DNA of 64,000 bases, from positions 24,086,501 through 24,150,500 of the forward strand of contig OY756957.1 of the NCBI GenBank assembly GCA_963580455.1, in the 5' to 3' direction. The translations under genes were made by a program, and so were the position numbers. This document shows, one piece after another, positions 34,351-45,271 of this stretch (position 1 is its first letter; each line of letters starts with the position of its first letter). This DNA comes from Euonymus europaeus (lineage: Eukaryota > Streptophyta > Magnoliopsida > Celastrales > Celastraceae). The notes under the pieces were generated by a model that saw only the letters and a program-made list of their open reading frames with translations, was not told where the DNA came from and made no database searches.

Positions 34351-35163
34351 ATGGGAGGAGATAGTGCTAAAGATGTTGATAAGTTTGACGAAAATGATTT
34401 TCTTTTTTGGAGAATGCAAATTACTGATTATCTGAATACTAGAGATTTGACGGTACCCTTAGAGGGTGTCGTTCCTACTGGTATGGATAGAGCAGATTGG
34501 GATAAGCTTGATAAAAAAGCTTTGGGTGTAGTCCGGTTGACACTTGCAAAAAGTGTTAGTGCACATGTCATTAATGAGACAACTACAGCCGGGTTGATGA
34601 GTACACTTTCTGAGATGTATGAGAAACCGAGTGCAGTGCAGCAGATTCAGTTGTTGAGGCAGTTGTTTACATTGAAGTTATCAAAGGGTAATTCTGTGAA
34701 CCAACATGTTGTATTGTTGAATGAGATTATGGATAAACTCCAGTCCGTAGAAGTTACCTTTGAGGAGCACTTGAAGTGTTTGATTCTGTTGACATCTATG
34801 CCTGATGATTGGGATACTACTGTGAATTCAATCTGCAGTTCTAATGGAAAAAAGAAACTTGAATACAAGGAAGTGCGCTCTACACTACTAAGTGAAGAGT
34901 CAAGGAGAGAGGGTGCTGGAGAGTCAGTGAGTGGCTCAGCTCTTAACACTGAAAGTAGAGGTAGACCATCCAACAGAAATTCAAATAACAGCGGGAGATC
35001 TAAGTCAAAGAAGGGACGAGGGCAGTCTAAGTCTGGAAAATGGGCAGATGGATGTTGGCATTGCGGGAAGCCGGGACATTTAAAGAAAGATTGTCGTGCT
35101 TTGAAAGATGATAACCGAGCCAACACTGTTGAAGAAGTCCATGGTGATACTTTGGTCTTGTGA
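34351..35163 (+). CDS. Copia Gag protein
   Basis: The first ATG (34351) gives 270 residues ending at TGA 35161-35163. The N-terminal two thirds is a copia-type Gag (UBN2-like) with FDENDFLFWRMQITDYL and LTLAKSVSAHVI. A Ser/Lys/Arg-rich stretch follows, and then a zinc knuckle CWHCGKPGHLKKDC (CX2CX4HX4C) near the end. Gag packages the element RNA in cytoplasmic particles. The stop lies in the same frame as the protease region that follows, so Gag and Pol are separated only by this codon. Confidence 0.93.
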   Translation: MGGDSAKDVDKFDENDFLFWRMQITDYLNTRDLTVPLEGVVPTGMDRADWDKLDKKALGVVRLTLAKSVSAHVINETTTAGLMSTLSEMYEKPSAVQQIQLLRQLFTLKLSKGNSVNQHVVLLNEIMDKLQSVEVTFEEHLKCLILLTSMPDDWDTTVNSICSSNGKKKLEYKEVRSTLLSEESRREGAGESVSGSALNTESRGRPSNRNSNNSGRSKSKKGRGQSKSGKWADGCWHCGKPGHLKKDCRALKDDNRANTVEEVHGDTLVL

Positions 35164-38100
35164 GTACATAGTCCACTAGAGTCTTGGGTAGTAGACTCTG
35201 GAGCATCCTTTCACTCTACTTCAAATCAGAGTGTCATTGGGAATTACAAGTCCGGTAACTTTGGCAAGGTTTATATTGCCAATAATGAAGCTCTTGATAT
35301 TGTTGGGAAGGGTGAGGTATGTATAAAATTGCCTAGCGGTAATGAGTGGAAGTTGCATGATGTGAGACATGTTCCAGGTTTGTCACAAAACTTGATTTCT
35401 GTGGGTCAGTTGGATAAAGAAGGTTGTGTGACTAAATTCCATAACCGAAGTTGGAAGGTTACCAAAGGAGCCTTAGTTATGGCTCGTGGGGAAATGTCGG
35501 GTACTCTTTATACGACCGTGAACTCAGTAAATTTGGTGAACACTGTTGCTGAAAAGGATGATGCTAGTTTGTGGCATCGTAGGCTTGGGCACATTAGTGA
35601 GAAGGGGTTGAAGGTTTTACAGTCCAAAGGGAAGTTGGAGGGTGTGAAGTCTGTGAAGATTGAGCTTTGTGAAGACTGTATCTTTGGGAAGCAGAAGATT
35701 GTGAGTTTTTCAAAGTCTGGCAGGGCACCTAAAACTACCAAGTTGGAGCTTGTTCATACTGATGTGTGGGGACCTTCACCAGTTCAATCTCCTGGTGGTT
35801 CCAAGTACTATGTAACCTTTATTGATGACGCCACAAGAAAGTTATGGGTTTATTTCTTGAAGAATAAATCTGAAGTTTATGAGACCTTTAAGAAATGGAG
35901 AGCTTTAGTTGAAAATGAGACGGGCTTGAAGGTGAAGTGTTTGAGGTCGGATAATGGAGGTGAATATACCGATGGGAATTTCCGTGAATATTGTGCTAAG
36001 AATGGGATTAGGATGGAAAAGACTATTCCTGGAACTCCACAGCAAAATGGAGTGGCTGAACGCATGAATAGAACTCTAAATGAGCGCGCAAGAAGTATGC
36101 GAATACATGCAGGGTTGCCAAACATGATGTGGGCCGATGCGGTTAACACTGCTGCTTATTTGATTAATCGTGGACCTTCGGTGCCACTAGGAGAGCTCCT
36201 ACCCGAGGAGGAATGGAGTGGAAAGAAGATCGATCTATCTCATTTGAGAGTGTTTGGTTGTGTGGCATACGTTCACATTGAGTCTAGTGCAAGAAGCAAG
36301 TTAGATCCCAAGTCCCGAAAATGTTTTTTCATTGGCTATGGTGGTGATGAATTTGGTTACAGATTTTGGGATGAACACAATAAGAAGTTTTTTCGGAGCA
36401 AGGATGTCATCTTTAATGAGGAGGTGATGTACAAAAATAGGGAAGCAGCAGTCCCTGAAATTACAAGTCCAGAAATTGAAGATAAACAGTTTGCTAGTCT
36501 AGATGATCTTGGTGATGAAGAGACCAATGGGAATCAAGAAGAGCCGAAAGTTGTTACTTCTCAAGATGCTCCTGAAGAAGTCAACTTTGATGAACCGGCT
36601 TCTATTCCTGAAATTGGACCAAGTACACCTACTTTGAGAAGGTCCACTCGAGATAGAAGAGCACCGTCAAGGTACTCCCCATCTTTGAATTATATTCTGT
36701 TGACTGACTGTGATGAACCTGAGTGTTATGATGAAGCCATGAACCATGAAGAATCTATCAAGTGGGAGTTTGCTATGAAAGATGAAATGGATTCTCTCAT
36801 GTCCAATGATACATGGAGGTTGGTGGATTTGCCAAAAGGAAAAAGGGCATTGCATAACAAATGGGTTTACAGGATCAAGGAAGAGGTAGATGGGAGCAAG
36901 AGGTACAAGGCAAGATTGGTAGTAAAGGGCTTTCAACAAAAGGAGGGTATAGACTACACAGAAATATTTTCACCGGTTGTGAAACTCACCACAATCCGGG
37001 TAGTGCTAAGCTTGGTGGCGGCGGAAAATCTATATTTGGAGCAGTTAGACGTCAAGACTGCTTTCCTTCATGGTGATTTGGAGGAGGACATTTATATGAG
37101 GCAGCCACAGGGGTTTGAAGTACTAGGAAAGGAGGACTTGGTGTGCAAACTGGATAAAAGCCTTTATGGTTTGAAACAAGCCCCGAGACAGTGGTACAAG
37201 AAGTTTGATTCTTTTATGTGTCGGAGTGGTTATACTCGTTGTGATGCAGATCACTGTTGCTATTTCAAGAGGTTTGACAATTCCTACATTATTCTTCTAC
37301 TTTATGTGGATGATATGTTGGTAGTTGGGGCTGTTTTGGGTGAGATCAAAAAGCTGAAGAAGCTATTGTCAAATGAGTTCTCTATGAAGGATTTAGGTGA
37401 AGCCAAGCAAATCCTAGGTATGAGGATTGTAAGGGACACAGTGAGTGGTACTCTGAAGCTTACACAAGAGGAGTATGTGAAGAAGGTATTGAAAAGGTTC
37501 AATATGCAAGATGCTAAATCAATCGGCACACCTTTGGCTACTCATTTTAAGTTATCCAAAATGCTTGCGCCTAAGACTGAGGAGGAGAATGAATACATGA
37601 AGAAGGTACCTTATGCTTCTGCCATTGGAAGTCTTATGTATGCTATGGTTTGTACTAGGCCTGACATTGCTCATGCAGTGGGAGTAGTAAGCCGATACAT
37701 GAGTAATCCTGGAAAGCAACACTGGGAGGCAGTGAAGTGGATATTGAGGTATCTTCGAGGTACTACATGTACGGCCCTATGTTTTGGGGTTGAGAATTTT
37801 AAGTTGCAAGGTTATGTTGATGCAGACTTAGGTGGTGACAGAGATTAAAGCAAAAGTACGACAGGATATGTATATACTGTGGGTGGTACTGCTGTTAACT
37901 GGGCTTCTAAGTTACAGAAGGTAGTAGCTCTTTCTTCGACAGAAGCAGAGTATGTGGCTCTTACAGAAGCTGGAAAAGAGATGGTATGGTTGAGTAGTTT
38001 CTTGGAAGAATTGGGTAAGATGCAAGTTGATGGTATTTTGTATTGTGATAGTCAGAGTGCTATTCATTTGGCAAAGAACCCTGCATTTCATTCAAGAACG

Positions 38101-38265
38101 AAGCATATTAAACGGAGGTATCATTTCATTCGTTTGTTGTTAGAAGATGGAGAGTTGAAGCTACACAAAGTTCCTGGAAGTGAAAATCCAACTGATATGT
38201 TCACCAAAGTTGTGTCAATTGATAAGCTGAAGCTGTGCAAAGCTTCAGTGGGTCTCCTGGACTGA
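35164..38265 (+). pseudogene. Copia Pol: protease, integrase, reverse transcriptase, RNase H, with an in-frame stop in RNase H
   Basis: The frame is open from just after the TGA at 35161 to TAA 37846-37848, then again to TGA 38263-38265, all in the Gag frame. Visible in order: the protease motif WVVDSGASFH at about 35188; GAG-pre-integrase LWHRRLGHI; integrase with HTDVWGP, LRSDNGGEY and the glutamate in QQNGVAERMNRT; reverse transcriptase QLDVKTAFLHGDLEEDIYM and catalytic YVDDMLVVG; RNase H DADLGG, SSTEAEYVAL and CDSQSAIHLAKNPAFHSRTK. No ATG lies between the TGA and the protease motif, so translation would need to pass the Gag stop. The RNase H stop makes this copy probably non-autonomous. 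Confidence 0.93.
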
Positions 38266-38359
38266 TGAGTGGAGGCAATGGTTGTTGGGTTTTATTTTTT
38301 GGTTTGATGTTCTTTCTGAATTTCTGTTGTGGCTGGGGAATTAGCTCCAAGTGGGAGAT

Positions 38360-38957
38360 TGTTGAGATGTGGAGTCAAATTCCATATTCCATGACAGTGT
38401 CATGCTCCAGCGCTCTGGTGCGCTCGAGCGGTCAGAAAGTAGTTCTCTAGACCAGAATGTTTTTTGTGTGCAGCATGCTCGAGCGCTCACTGGCGCTCGA
38501 GCGGAGAACTGACGTGTTGACTTTGTCAAGTTGCCAAAATGATCTTAAAAGTAGTTGGAACTCTTCTATTTTTAGTTATTCTGTTTTTCCTTCTTGAGAG
38601 AAGATAGAAAGAGAGAGAGAAAGCTAGAGAGAGTGAGAGTATTACCTTAGATCCAAGGAGATCTTGTGTGGTGTTTGTATTCTTGATTCTCAATCTAGTG
38701 AAGCCCAGCAACCACAGTGGACGTAGCCTGTTAGATCGCAAGATCGGGTGAACCACTATAACTCTTGTGTGTTCTTTACTTTCTTGTTCTTGTTCTTGAT
38801 TTGAAGTGTGATTTATGATTTCTCTGAACTGAAGTGAAGTGAGGTTAAGACCTTGTTGCTTGCTTGTGCTTGTTGACATCGGAGGTGTTAGTTATTATCT
38901 CTATTACTTCTACTTGTGTTGATTTGGGGGTTGGATTTCCGCTTTAAATCCCCTACA
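38360..38957 (+). repeat. 3' LTR of the young copia element
   Basis: 598 bp, beginning TGTTGAG and ending CCCTACA, directly after a purine tract. It differs from the 5' LTR at four positions, all G/A. Confidence 0.95.
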
Positions 38958-39022
38958 CATTCTTCTATATAACCACAGTATTCCTCCGTCACAGGTGAGG
39001 TTCCTCTTTACCAAAAAAAAAA

Positions 39023-40130
39023 TCTATATTTTAAAACAATGAAGTCTAGAACATAAATCTAGATTCTAAATTTAAGAAAATCATGACTAAGTTGATAAAA
39101 ACTATGCTATTATATGGCTGCTGAAAATGACAAACCAGCACCGAGTCCTATCTTGAATTGGGCTGCAATGAGCTGAAAACTCCTCAGTTAATGGTTGGAT
39201 AGCTAAATCTTTTTGGGCTGCATCATGGATTGTGTTTGAAGAGTTTGATCCATCGTCACTTGACATATGATGGACGCTTGAAATTGACCAATCAAATGGC
39301 AACACGCGACGGCCCTAATGAAGGTTTTAAAACTAACGTTTGCTATTTTATAGGAGTTCTAACAAGGAAATCTAAAAATTAGGGGAAGAAAATCGGGAGA
39401 TTGTCCAAATCAAGATAAGGACCCTAAAATCTAGGGGCGACTATGTGCAATGTGTTCTTCAAAAATGACAAATTTTTAACAACCTAGCGAGATGAACTTA
39501 ATACGCATTATGCTGTCTAGAGAACAAGGTCCATGATCCAAGTGTTACAAGTGACCCACCATCACACACAGTGCTCATTTTTAAGGAGGCGTGGTCGATT
39601 AACACCAAAGTCAAGACATACCATTCTAAAAAAATTCAAGATTATGCCATCAATCTAGGAGATGTCTCTCACATTCAAAAGCCTACAAAAAAAGAAGATA
39701 CAGACGTCATATTAGGTGAAGGACTTTTAAAGTTTCTTAGATTTATATTTTTTAAAGAATTACAATAAAATAAACTAACTAAAATGATTTAATTAAAAAC
39801 TAAAATTGAGGAACTCTAATGAGTGTTGCAATAATTGCATATGATTATACGACTACAATTAAGACTCCTTAAGACCCTTAAATAAATCGAATGCAAGTAA
39901 ATAAGAAAAATAAATTATCCATCATCCAACATCGATAATATAATAATCTCTTTGACCAAAAATAGTTTGCTTGACAAAAGACGAGCTCGTTCATGGGGCA
40001 AAATAAGAGAGGGTGAGGGTGAGGGCGAGTTTATTGTGTCTGTATGTAGTTGTAGTAGGCTACTGGTATTCCTAATCGGTCACACACTTCCATTCCTCAT
40101 CTTCACTTTCCAGGTTACTATAGTCAGTCC
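39023..40130. other. Intergenic stretch without a recognised gene
   Basis: AT-rich sequence after the LINE tail. Short ORFs (for example minus strand 39305-39102 and plus strand 39571-39768) show no known domain or codon character. Confidence 0.4.
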
Positions 40131-40640
40131 CAGATAGTCCAACTGTCCAACCACTCTCTCTCCTCCCTCTCTCTCTCTCTGGGTGGACCAAAATTTCCAC
40201 AATCAATGAAACAATGCAGATTACTCCAATCTCTTTTCTGCCATAATTTCTCCCTCTTTTTTCCTCTCTGAAGGATTCACCGGAAAGAATGATATATGAT
40301 TTAGAAGAGAAATTAAATCCCTTGTCGGTTTATAACATTAATATTCAGGTGAATTTTCGCTCATCTCTCTCTCTCACACACAAACACACACTCGATCTGA
40401 TTATTTTAGGGTTTTTCAATTACAAATCTATACAGAAAAAGTCCCACAAGATCCAGATCTACCTTTCTTTCTCTGTCCTAGGGTTTCTCCGGATCCGAAC
40501 AACGTGTCCTTTGAGACTGAATCCTCTTTGTAGTGATAATACTCGCCTCTCCCCCACTCTCTCTCTAATCTGTCTCTTATCTGTCACAAATTATCTGACT
40601 GAATTCAAACTTTGATTCTTGCTATATTTAGGGTTTTTCT
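40131..40640 (+). promoter_or_regulatory. Possible 5' leader, first exon and leader intron of an unidentified gene
   Basis: The stretch has a CT-rich leader-like tract (CTCTCTCTCTCT near 40180), an ATG at 40289 opening 20 codons up to a clean donor CAG/GTGAAT at 40348-40350, and then repeated AGGGTTT strings (near 40408, 40478 and 40630) in CT-rich DNA. AGGGTTT telo-box strings and CT-rich leaders are typical of 5' regions of plant housekeeping genes. No following exon was recognised, so this may be a truncated or duplicated 5' end. Confidence 0.35.
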
Positions 40641-43604
40641 TCTTTCCTTTTTTATAATTTTTATTTAGAAGCTGAGCAGCCAATCCTAATTGGCCCCTAA
40701 TGGACGAGTGAACTCAATTTTCTAGAGTTCTAGAATTTGCATCAAAATGGTGAGAAAATTTTGAGATAGAAAATATAAAAAAGTGATTTGATGTAGCACA
40801 CTACTCAATCTTGAGAATTGTAGGATTGCAGAGACCCGAATCCTAAAATTGCACATGCAGTAGCAATTTGCATAGCCTAGCTAGTGTTGAATTTAGGTTT
40901 AGCTGCAGGTTCCTTTTCTTTCTCCTATTCAATTCCATCTATTCAAATTTCAAACCCTATTTTTCGCACAAAGTAATCCAGCCGGTACACTGAATGGAGG
41001 CATGACATTACACACAGACACAGCTGTGAGAAACATAATAAATTAAGAAAAATATTTCATAAGGCCATCGAGTAAGAAGGAGATAGCGACCCAAGTCCAA
41101 ATTAAACACTGCAGGTCAGGCCTCTCAAGGTAGCTAGTACGATAATATCCTCAACTGTCGAGAAATATCTTTGGATCTAAGTTGGACTCAATTGTGGCTG
41201 GAGCTACAAATACGTCTCTCCTTGCTTCTACACACGTTTTTTTCTTTCTCATGTTATTAATATTATTAAAATATAAGGTTCAAATTGATCTAGCTAGATT
41301 GTTAATCTATTAAATAAACTGGATCTTCACTTCATATATTATTCTTTAAGTGGCCTTTTTGAGTGGTATGTTTCCTAAACAACAATCCTACAGTGTTTGC
41401 TCAAAAAAAGAAGAAGATACCAAAAAATATAGAAAAATAAGAACTTAAAAGATGCTGATGAAAGCATGAGTAATTGTGACCAGAAGCTGTGTACTTCTGG
41501 TTCTCTTCAATTTACTAATGAGGAAGTAGAAGACTTCAAGAGCCAGCTGTGCAAAAATCATTCCCCAACTTCACATTCCAATTACCTCAAGCATTTGAAG
41601 ATGGTGGCGCTCCTCAACTCTCCCATGATTTCGATTGGTCATTATGCATGATTGGAAAATTATATGTTAAACACCATAAAAAGGTCAGTTGCTTCCGATA
41701 TTTCTTCTATTTTTACATATATCCCTTGAATTGAATTCAGCTTCTTACTCCTCAATTTCCTTCTTTCATATCTCTAGATTCATCTGATTTTTTTAGAAAG
41801 AATTTACTCTTTTTGAATTAACCATCAATATATACGCAGAAAAGGAAGGGAAAAAAAAAAAGAGGAAAGAAAACTATGATGTACAGTCATGACAGAACAG
41901 CTATTCGCAATCCTTTTTTTTCAATAATATATATTATATGTAAAATGTTAATGTGTATGAGTGGTATTACATAGTAGTTCTTTAGTAGTGTAGTTGTTTT
42001 AGAAGGTTAATGAAAAAATCTTTAGCAGCTTACATTTATGGGATCTTATACATCTCACTAGAACAAGTTAGAGAGTAGAAAATTGACTTTTCCTCTTCTG
42101 CACCTCTTCCATTAAACAATTTGGTAAAAAAATCAGATTTAGGTAAACATTGATGTTAATTTCCATGGTAGCCAGCAAAGTATGCAAAGCTTCAATTTCT
42201 CAAAAAAACTTATAGAATCTTAAAGGGAGGATGTAGAGGTTACAAACCAAAGAAATGCGTGCATCCAATCACTAGAATTTCAAAAGAGATACAAAACTTA
42301 AGAAGATCTGGCTCTCACAGGACTCTAAAGTAGTAAGAGTAAGATAGAATGGAAATTTAGGAAGCAAAAAAAGGAATTCGATCACTTTCATTTGGGTTCC
42401 TCTATTTGTTTCAATTGTATATCAGGCATCCATGTAGGAAACATTTCCAATATCAGTGCATCTAATCAAACCATTAAATGAAGTTCATTTAAATGCTAAA
42501 ATTGTTATATAAATAAGCACCTAGCACATATTTGTCATTTTTCCAACACTTTCAGTTTAAACTCCATGAACCAGAACCGTGTTTATGGTGCATTAGAGTT
42601 TCATAAGACTTCTGGATCAAGAACTACTTCAAGCTAGGGACTCACCAAGCTCAGTTGTTCACCATGAACAATGATTCTTGCAATCATATTTAGAATTTCT
42701 GTAGCCCCTTGAATATATTGATTTACTTTCTCTGTACCAGCAAAACATTTTTCTAGTATAGATTAATTAGTTGCTCATGCTGTGAATCGTAGATGACTAA
42801 ATACCCAATGATGTGACTTTATTAGCTAGTTAGGACATTAAGTAGTCCTCTTATTTGCTATGAAATTTTTTGTTCTAATAGGTGGTGCAAGTCAAGAAAT
42901 TTTAAACACAAGATAGCCATTTTTGTCAAATTATACCGGGTATTTTACTAGTTGAAGAATGAATTAGACTAGAAAGTATGACACGGATTACTTCAGTGTC
43001 GAAACACCTGATATTCGAACATTGGCTCGAGACATTTTCTTTACCCTGATAAAGCTGGATGTGTGTCACCATATGCCAACTCTATTTATCCTGAAAATAA
43101 AACATCTTTACACTGCCTTAAGTGTGTCTCCTCTCCTTTTATTTCCTTATCATGCTTTAGCTGATTAAGTTTCATATACATCATGAGATTATTGACGTGT
43201 TGAAATATGAGTCACACTAACAATAGATGGAGTCTACAGACAATTTCTTCAAAGTGGATAGTGCATTACTCAGTGTCGTTATCTTCAATCACTTCCTAAA
43301 AGTTACATGTGAATACATACATTGGATTTCACCAAGAAATCGGAGTATTAAACCTCAAAAGGCTACAGAAATTGAATAACAAACACACATTGTTTTTGAG
43401 AAATTAATCAAATCATAAACAGGAGATTATTAGGAGGGCGCCCATTCATATTAAGAAAATCAAGAACATATATGAAGTATAAAACAACTTGACAATCATT
43501 GACAAATAGCACACCAAAAGAAATATCCACAGTACATATAATATATAAACAGAAAGTCATTAAAGGCCATACATACACACATGATTAGTATTTGTTCCTC
43601 TCCT
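40641..43604. other. Long stretch downstream of the TCP gene without a recognised gene
   Basis: The only coding-like segment is at 41466-41690, where two overlapping frames share normal codon composition (one has SLQFTNEEVEDFKSQLCKN, the other KSFPNFTFQLPQAFEDGG). This could be a frameshifted exon relic, but no family was recognised. The rest is AT-rich intergenic DNA. Confidence 0.35.
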
Positions 43605-44988
43605 TCAGTATAGATTGTGATTGTTGTAGGAGTTCCATGGCTTGCTGAAGGACTGAAAGTCTGTGGAATGATTCTGACACATCAATTATTCAAAACAATT
43701 ATTACATACATGTGTTGATACTTGATATGCATACATACATATATGGAAATTATTATATATGCATTATGTGTCATAACCATGAAAATACATATATAGAAAT
43801 TAAGTTTCTGTTTGTGCTTACCTGTTGAGGAATACCAGTAGTAGTACTGGTACTAGTGTTAGGCAGATAACCAAAAGTAGAAAGACAAGAAGTAATGTTC
43901 CAGCACTTGTCCATAATTACTGAAGAATTATTATCAACCATGTCTTCCTGAGTAGTAGTAGTAGTATTCTCTTGTTGGTCATGGTAGCTAGGCTCCTCTA
44001 CCTCCATTGAAGGATTGTTATTCTGACCAGAAGAAGAATCCGAGGCCTCAAAGGGACTCCATGAGCTTAATTTACTCAATTGATCATACTGACATGGTGT
44101 TGCTTCTCGATGATGATCACATAGTTTCATTATTGTCCTTTCTCTTGCTCTTGCTCTTGCCTTCTCCCTTGACTCCTTAGCAAGGGGCCCTCTGCGAAAT
44201 GCATTCTTCCTTGAACTACTGTCTAACCTTTCTTTTCTCTTCACGCCATCTGAGCTCTCTTTAGGCTCAATAATATCGATTTGAGACATCACTTCACACT
44301 CTGAATTAGTGACTGATGAAGCACTCTTTGCAGCATTATTAACACTGCCGCTCATGAAGTTCATGTTGGAAAGGCCGGATGCGAGTTTCTTGATTTCGGA
44401 TTTTGCTTGTGCCAGTAACCATTCAACCGTCTTACTTGCCTTATCATAGCCTAGCTTGTCCTGTAGATCAAAGAAATCTCTTGCAACTTTGAGAGACAAT
44501 CTCATTCTCCGATCTCTCAGTCCTTGAGCCGTGTTGATCTTGCTATGCCTATCTTTCTTCCCTGATTTCTTCCCTCCCGTTGTTGTTGTTTTTGTTAATA
44601 CCTTATTCATCTTGGCAGTCTTGCTGTTTCTTTTCTCAATACTAGTACTAGTACTCTCTTCACCACGAAAATAGGATACTGAGTCATCGGTGCCTTTCAT
44701 CGGTTGTTGTGGGTTGTAGAAATTTAAAACATCATGTTCTTCAAGGACTTCTAATCCATAGTGAAGTATGGGAGAGGGAAAATGTAGGAAATTAGCAGGA
44801 GGGTATTGTTCATCTAAGTGTTTAGAACTATTTGGGTTGATGGTGTAATTGTGGAAGGGAGTGTGAGAGATGGGGTTGATGTCACTGTAAGAGATAAGGT
44901 CATTGACAGTGTAATTGCTTGAAGGAAGCATTTGAGGATCTTGAATGCAATTGTTGGAAACCCCTAACAGATCACTTGAGAATGACAT
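43605..44988 (-). CDS. TCP transcription factor, CYC/TB1 (ECE) clade, two exons, 411 aa
   Basis: Exon 1 is 44988-43822 (donor CAG/GTAAGC) and exon 2 is 43673-43605 (acceptor TGTCAG), both in phase, giving 411 residues. The TCP domain, a non-canonical basic helix-loop-helix for DNA binding, spans about residues 141-200: [53 protein letters not shown]. An ECE tripeptide lies at 230-232 and an arginine-rich R domain ([15 protein letters not shown]) at about 271-285, which together mark class II CYC/TB1 proteins. The last exon encodes a short tail with FSKPWNSY, as in CYC-like genes with a terminal intron. These nuclear factors control branching (TB1/BRC1 type) or floral symmetry (CYC type). Which of the two this is cannot be decided from motifs alone. 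No damage is visible. Confidence 0.93.
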
Positions 44989-45034
44989 GGTCTGGAAGGA
45001 CTAGTTGCACCAACTTTAATTCTCCCTGCAATTG

Positions 45035-45252
45035 TGACAACCATGAGAAAGACAAACAACCAAAACAACATTGAAAGAAAAATTATAGGTTTTTTCTCTG
45101 TTTGTGTGTGAGACAACCATGAGAAAGACATACAACCAAAACAAGATAGAAAGAAATTATGGGGTTTTTCTGTGTGTGCGTGTGACAACCATGAGAAAGA
45201 CATACAACCAAAACAACACAGAAAGAAACTATGGTTTTTTGTATGTGTGATG
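45035..45252 (-). repeat. Three tandem 70-76 bp repeats in the TCP gene leader
   Basis: Copies begin at 45035, 45111 and 45183. Each contains GACAACCATGAGAAAGACA, ACAACCAAAACAA, GAAAGAAA and a (TG)n-rich end. They lie 47 to 264 bp upstream of the TCP start codon, so they are probably transcribed as 5' UTR. Confidence 0.88.
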
Positions 45253-45271
45253 TTTGAAAGTGAGAGAGCAT
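45083..45271 (-). CDS. Candidate upstream ORF in the TCP leader, 62 aa, built from the tandem repeat
   Basis: ATG at 45271 opens a frame to TAA at 45083, ending about 95 bp before the TCP start. The peptide has two similar blocks, VSFCVVLVVCLSHGC and ISFYLVLVVCLSHGC, one per repeat copy; the 72-bp spacing keeps frame. It is hydrophobic and Cys-rich. Whether it is transcribed depends on the transcription start. A CTATACAC box on the minus strand near 45316-45323 would place the start just upstream of the ATG. It may be only a by-product of the repeat. Confidence 0.35.
   Translation of the reverse strand: MLSHFQTSHIQKTIVSFCVVLVVCLSHGCHTHTQKNPIISFYLVLVVCLSHGCLTHKQRKNL

Larger units (their letters stand above)
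33684..38957 (+). mobile_element. Near-complete Ty1/copia LTR retrotransposon, young
   Basis: LTRs of 598 bp lie at 33684-34281 and 38360-38957, with CATTC at 33679-33683 and 38958-38962 as the target-site duplication. A primer binding site, TTGGTATCGGAGCC, follows the left LTR (34283-34296), and a polypurine tract, AAGTGGGAGA, precedes the right one. Between them are Gag and Pol in a single reading frame with the copia domain order protease, integrase, RT, RNase H. I count four differences between the LTRs (0.7%), indicating a recent insertion. Two in-frame stops (35161 and 37846) interrupt the polyprotein frame. It sits inside a LINE remnant. Confidence 0.96.
33243..39022 (+). mobile_element. 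LINE 3' remnant (RT zinc-binding domain), split by a copia insertion
   Basis: From about 33270 one frame with a single stop (near 33408) encodes DRTIWRFASDGNFFVNCLIK, then APPMVEFFSWLVLHGKINSR and CQMCAASSETLDHLLLHC. The W.....P.....F.W......I...D.L followed by C..C....E...HL...C is the zinc-binding region at the end of plant non-LTR retrotransposon reverse transcriptases. The coding sequence runs to 33683, is interrupted by the copia element 33684-38957, and resumes after it. An A run at 39013-39022 may be the LINE tail. The 5' part of the LINE is missing. Confidence 0.75.

Noticed and set aside
34647..35126. 159-codon minus ORF inside the copia element
   Set aside because: Antisense shadow of Gag; no recognisable domain.
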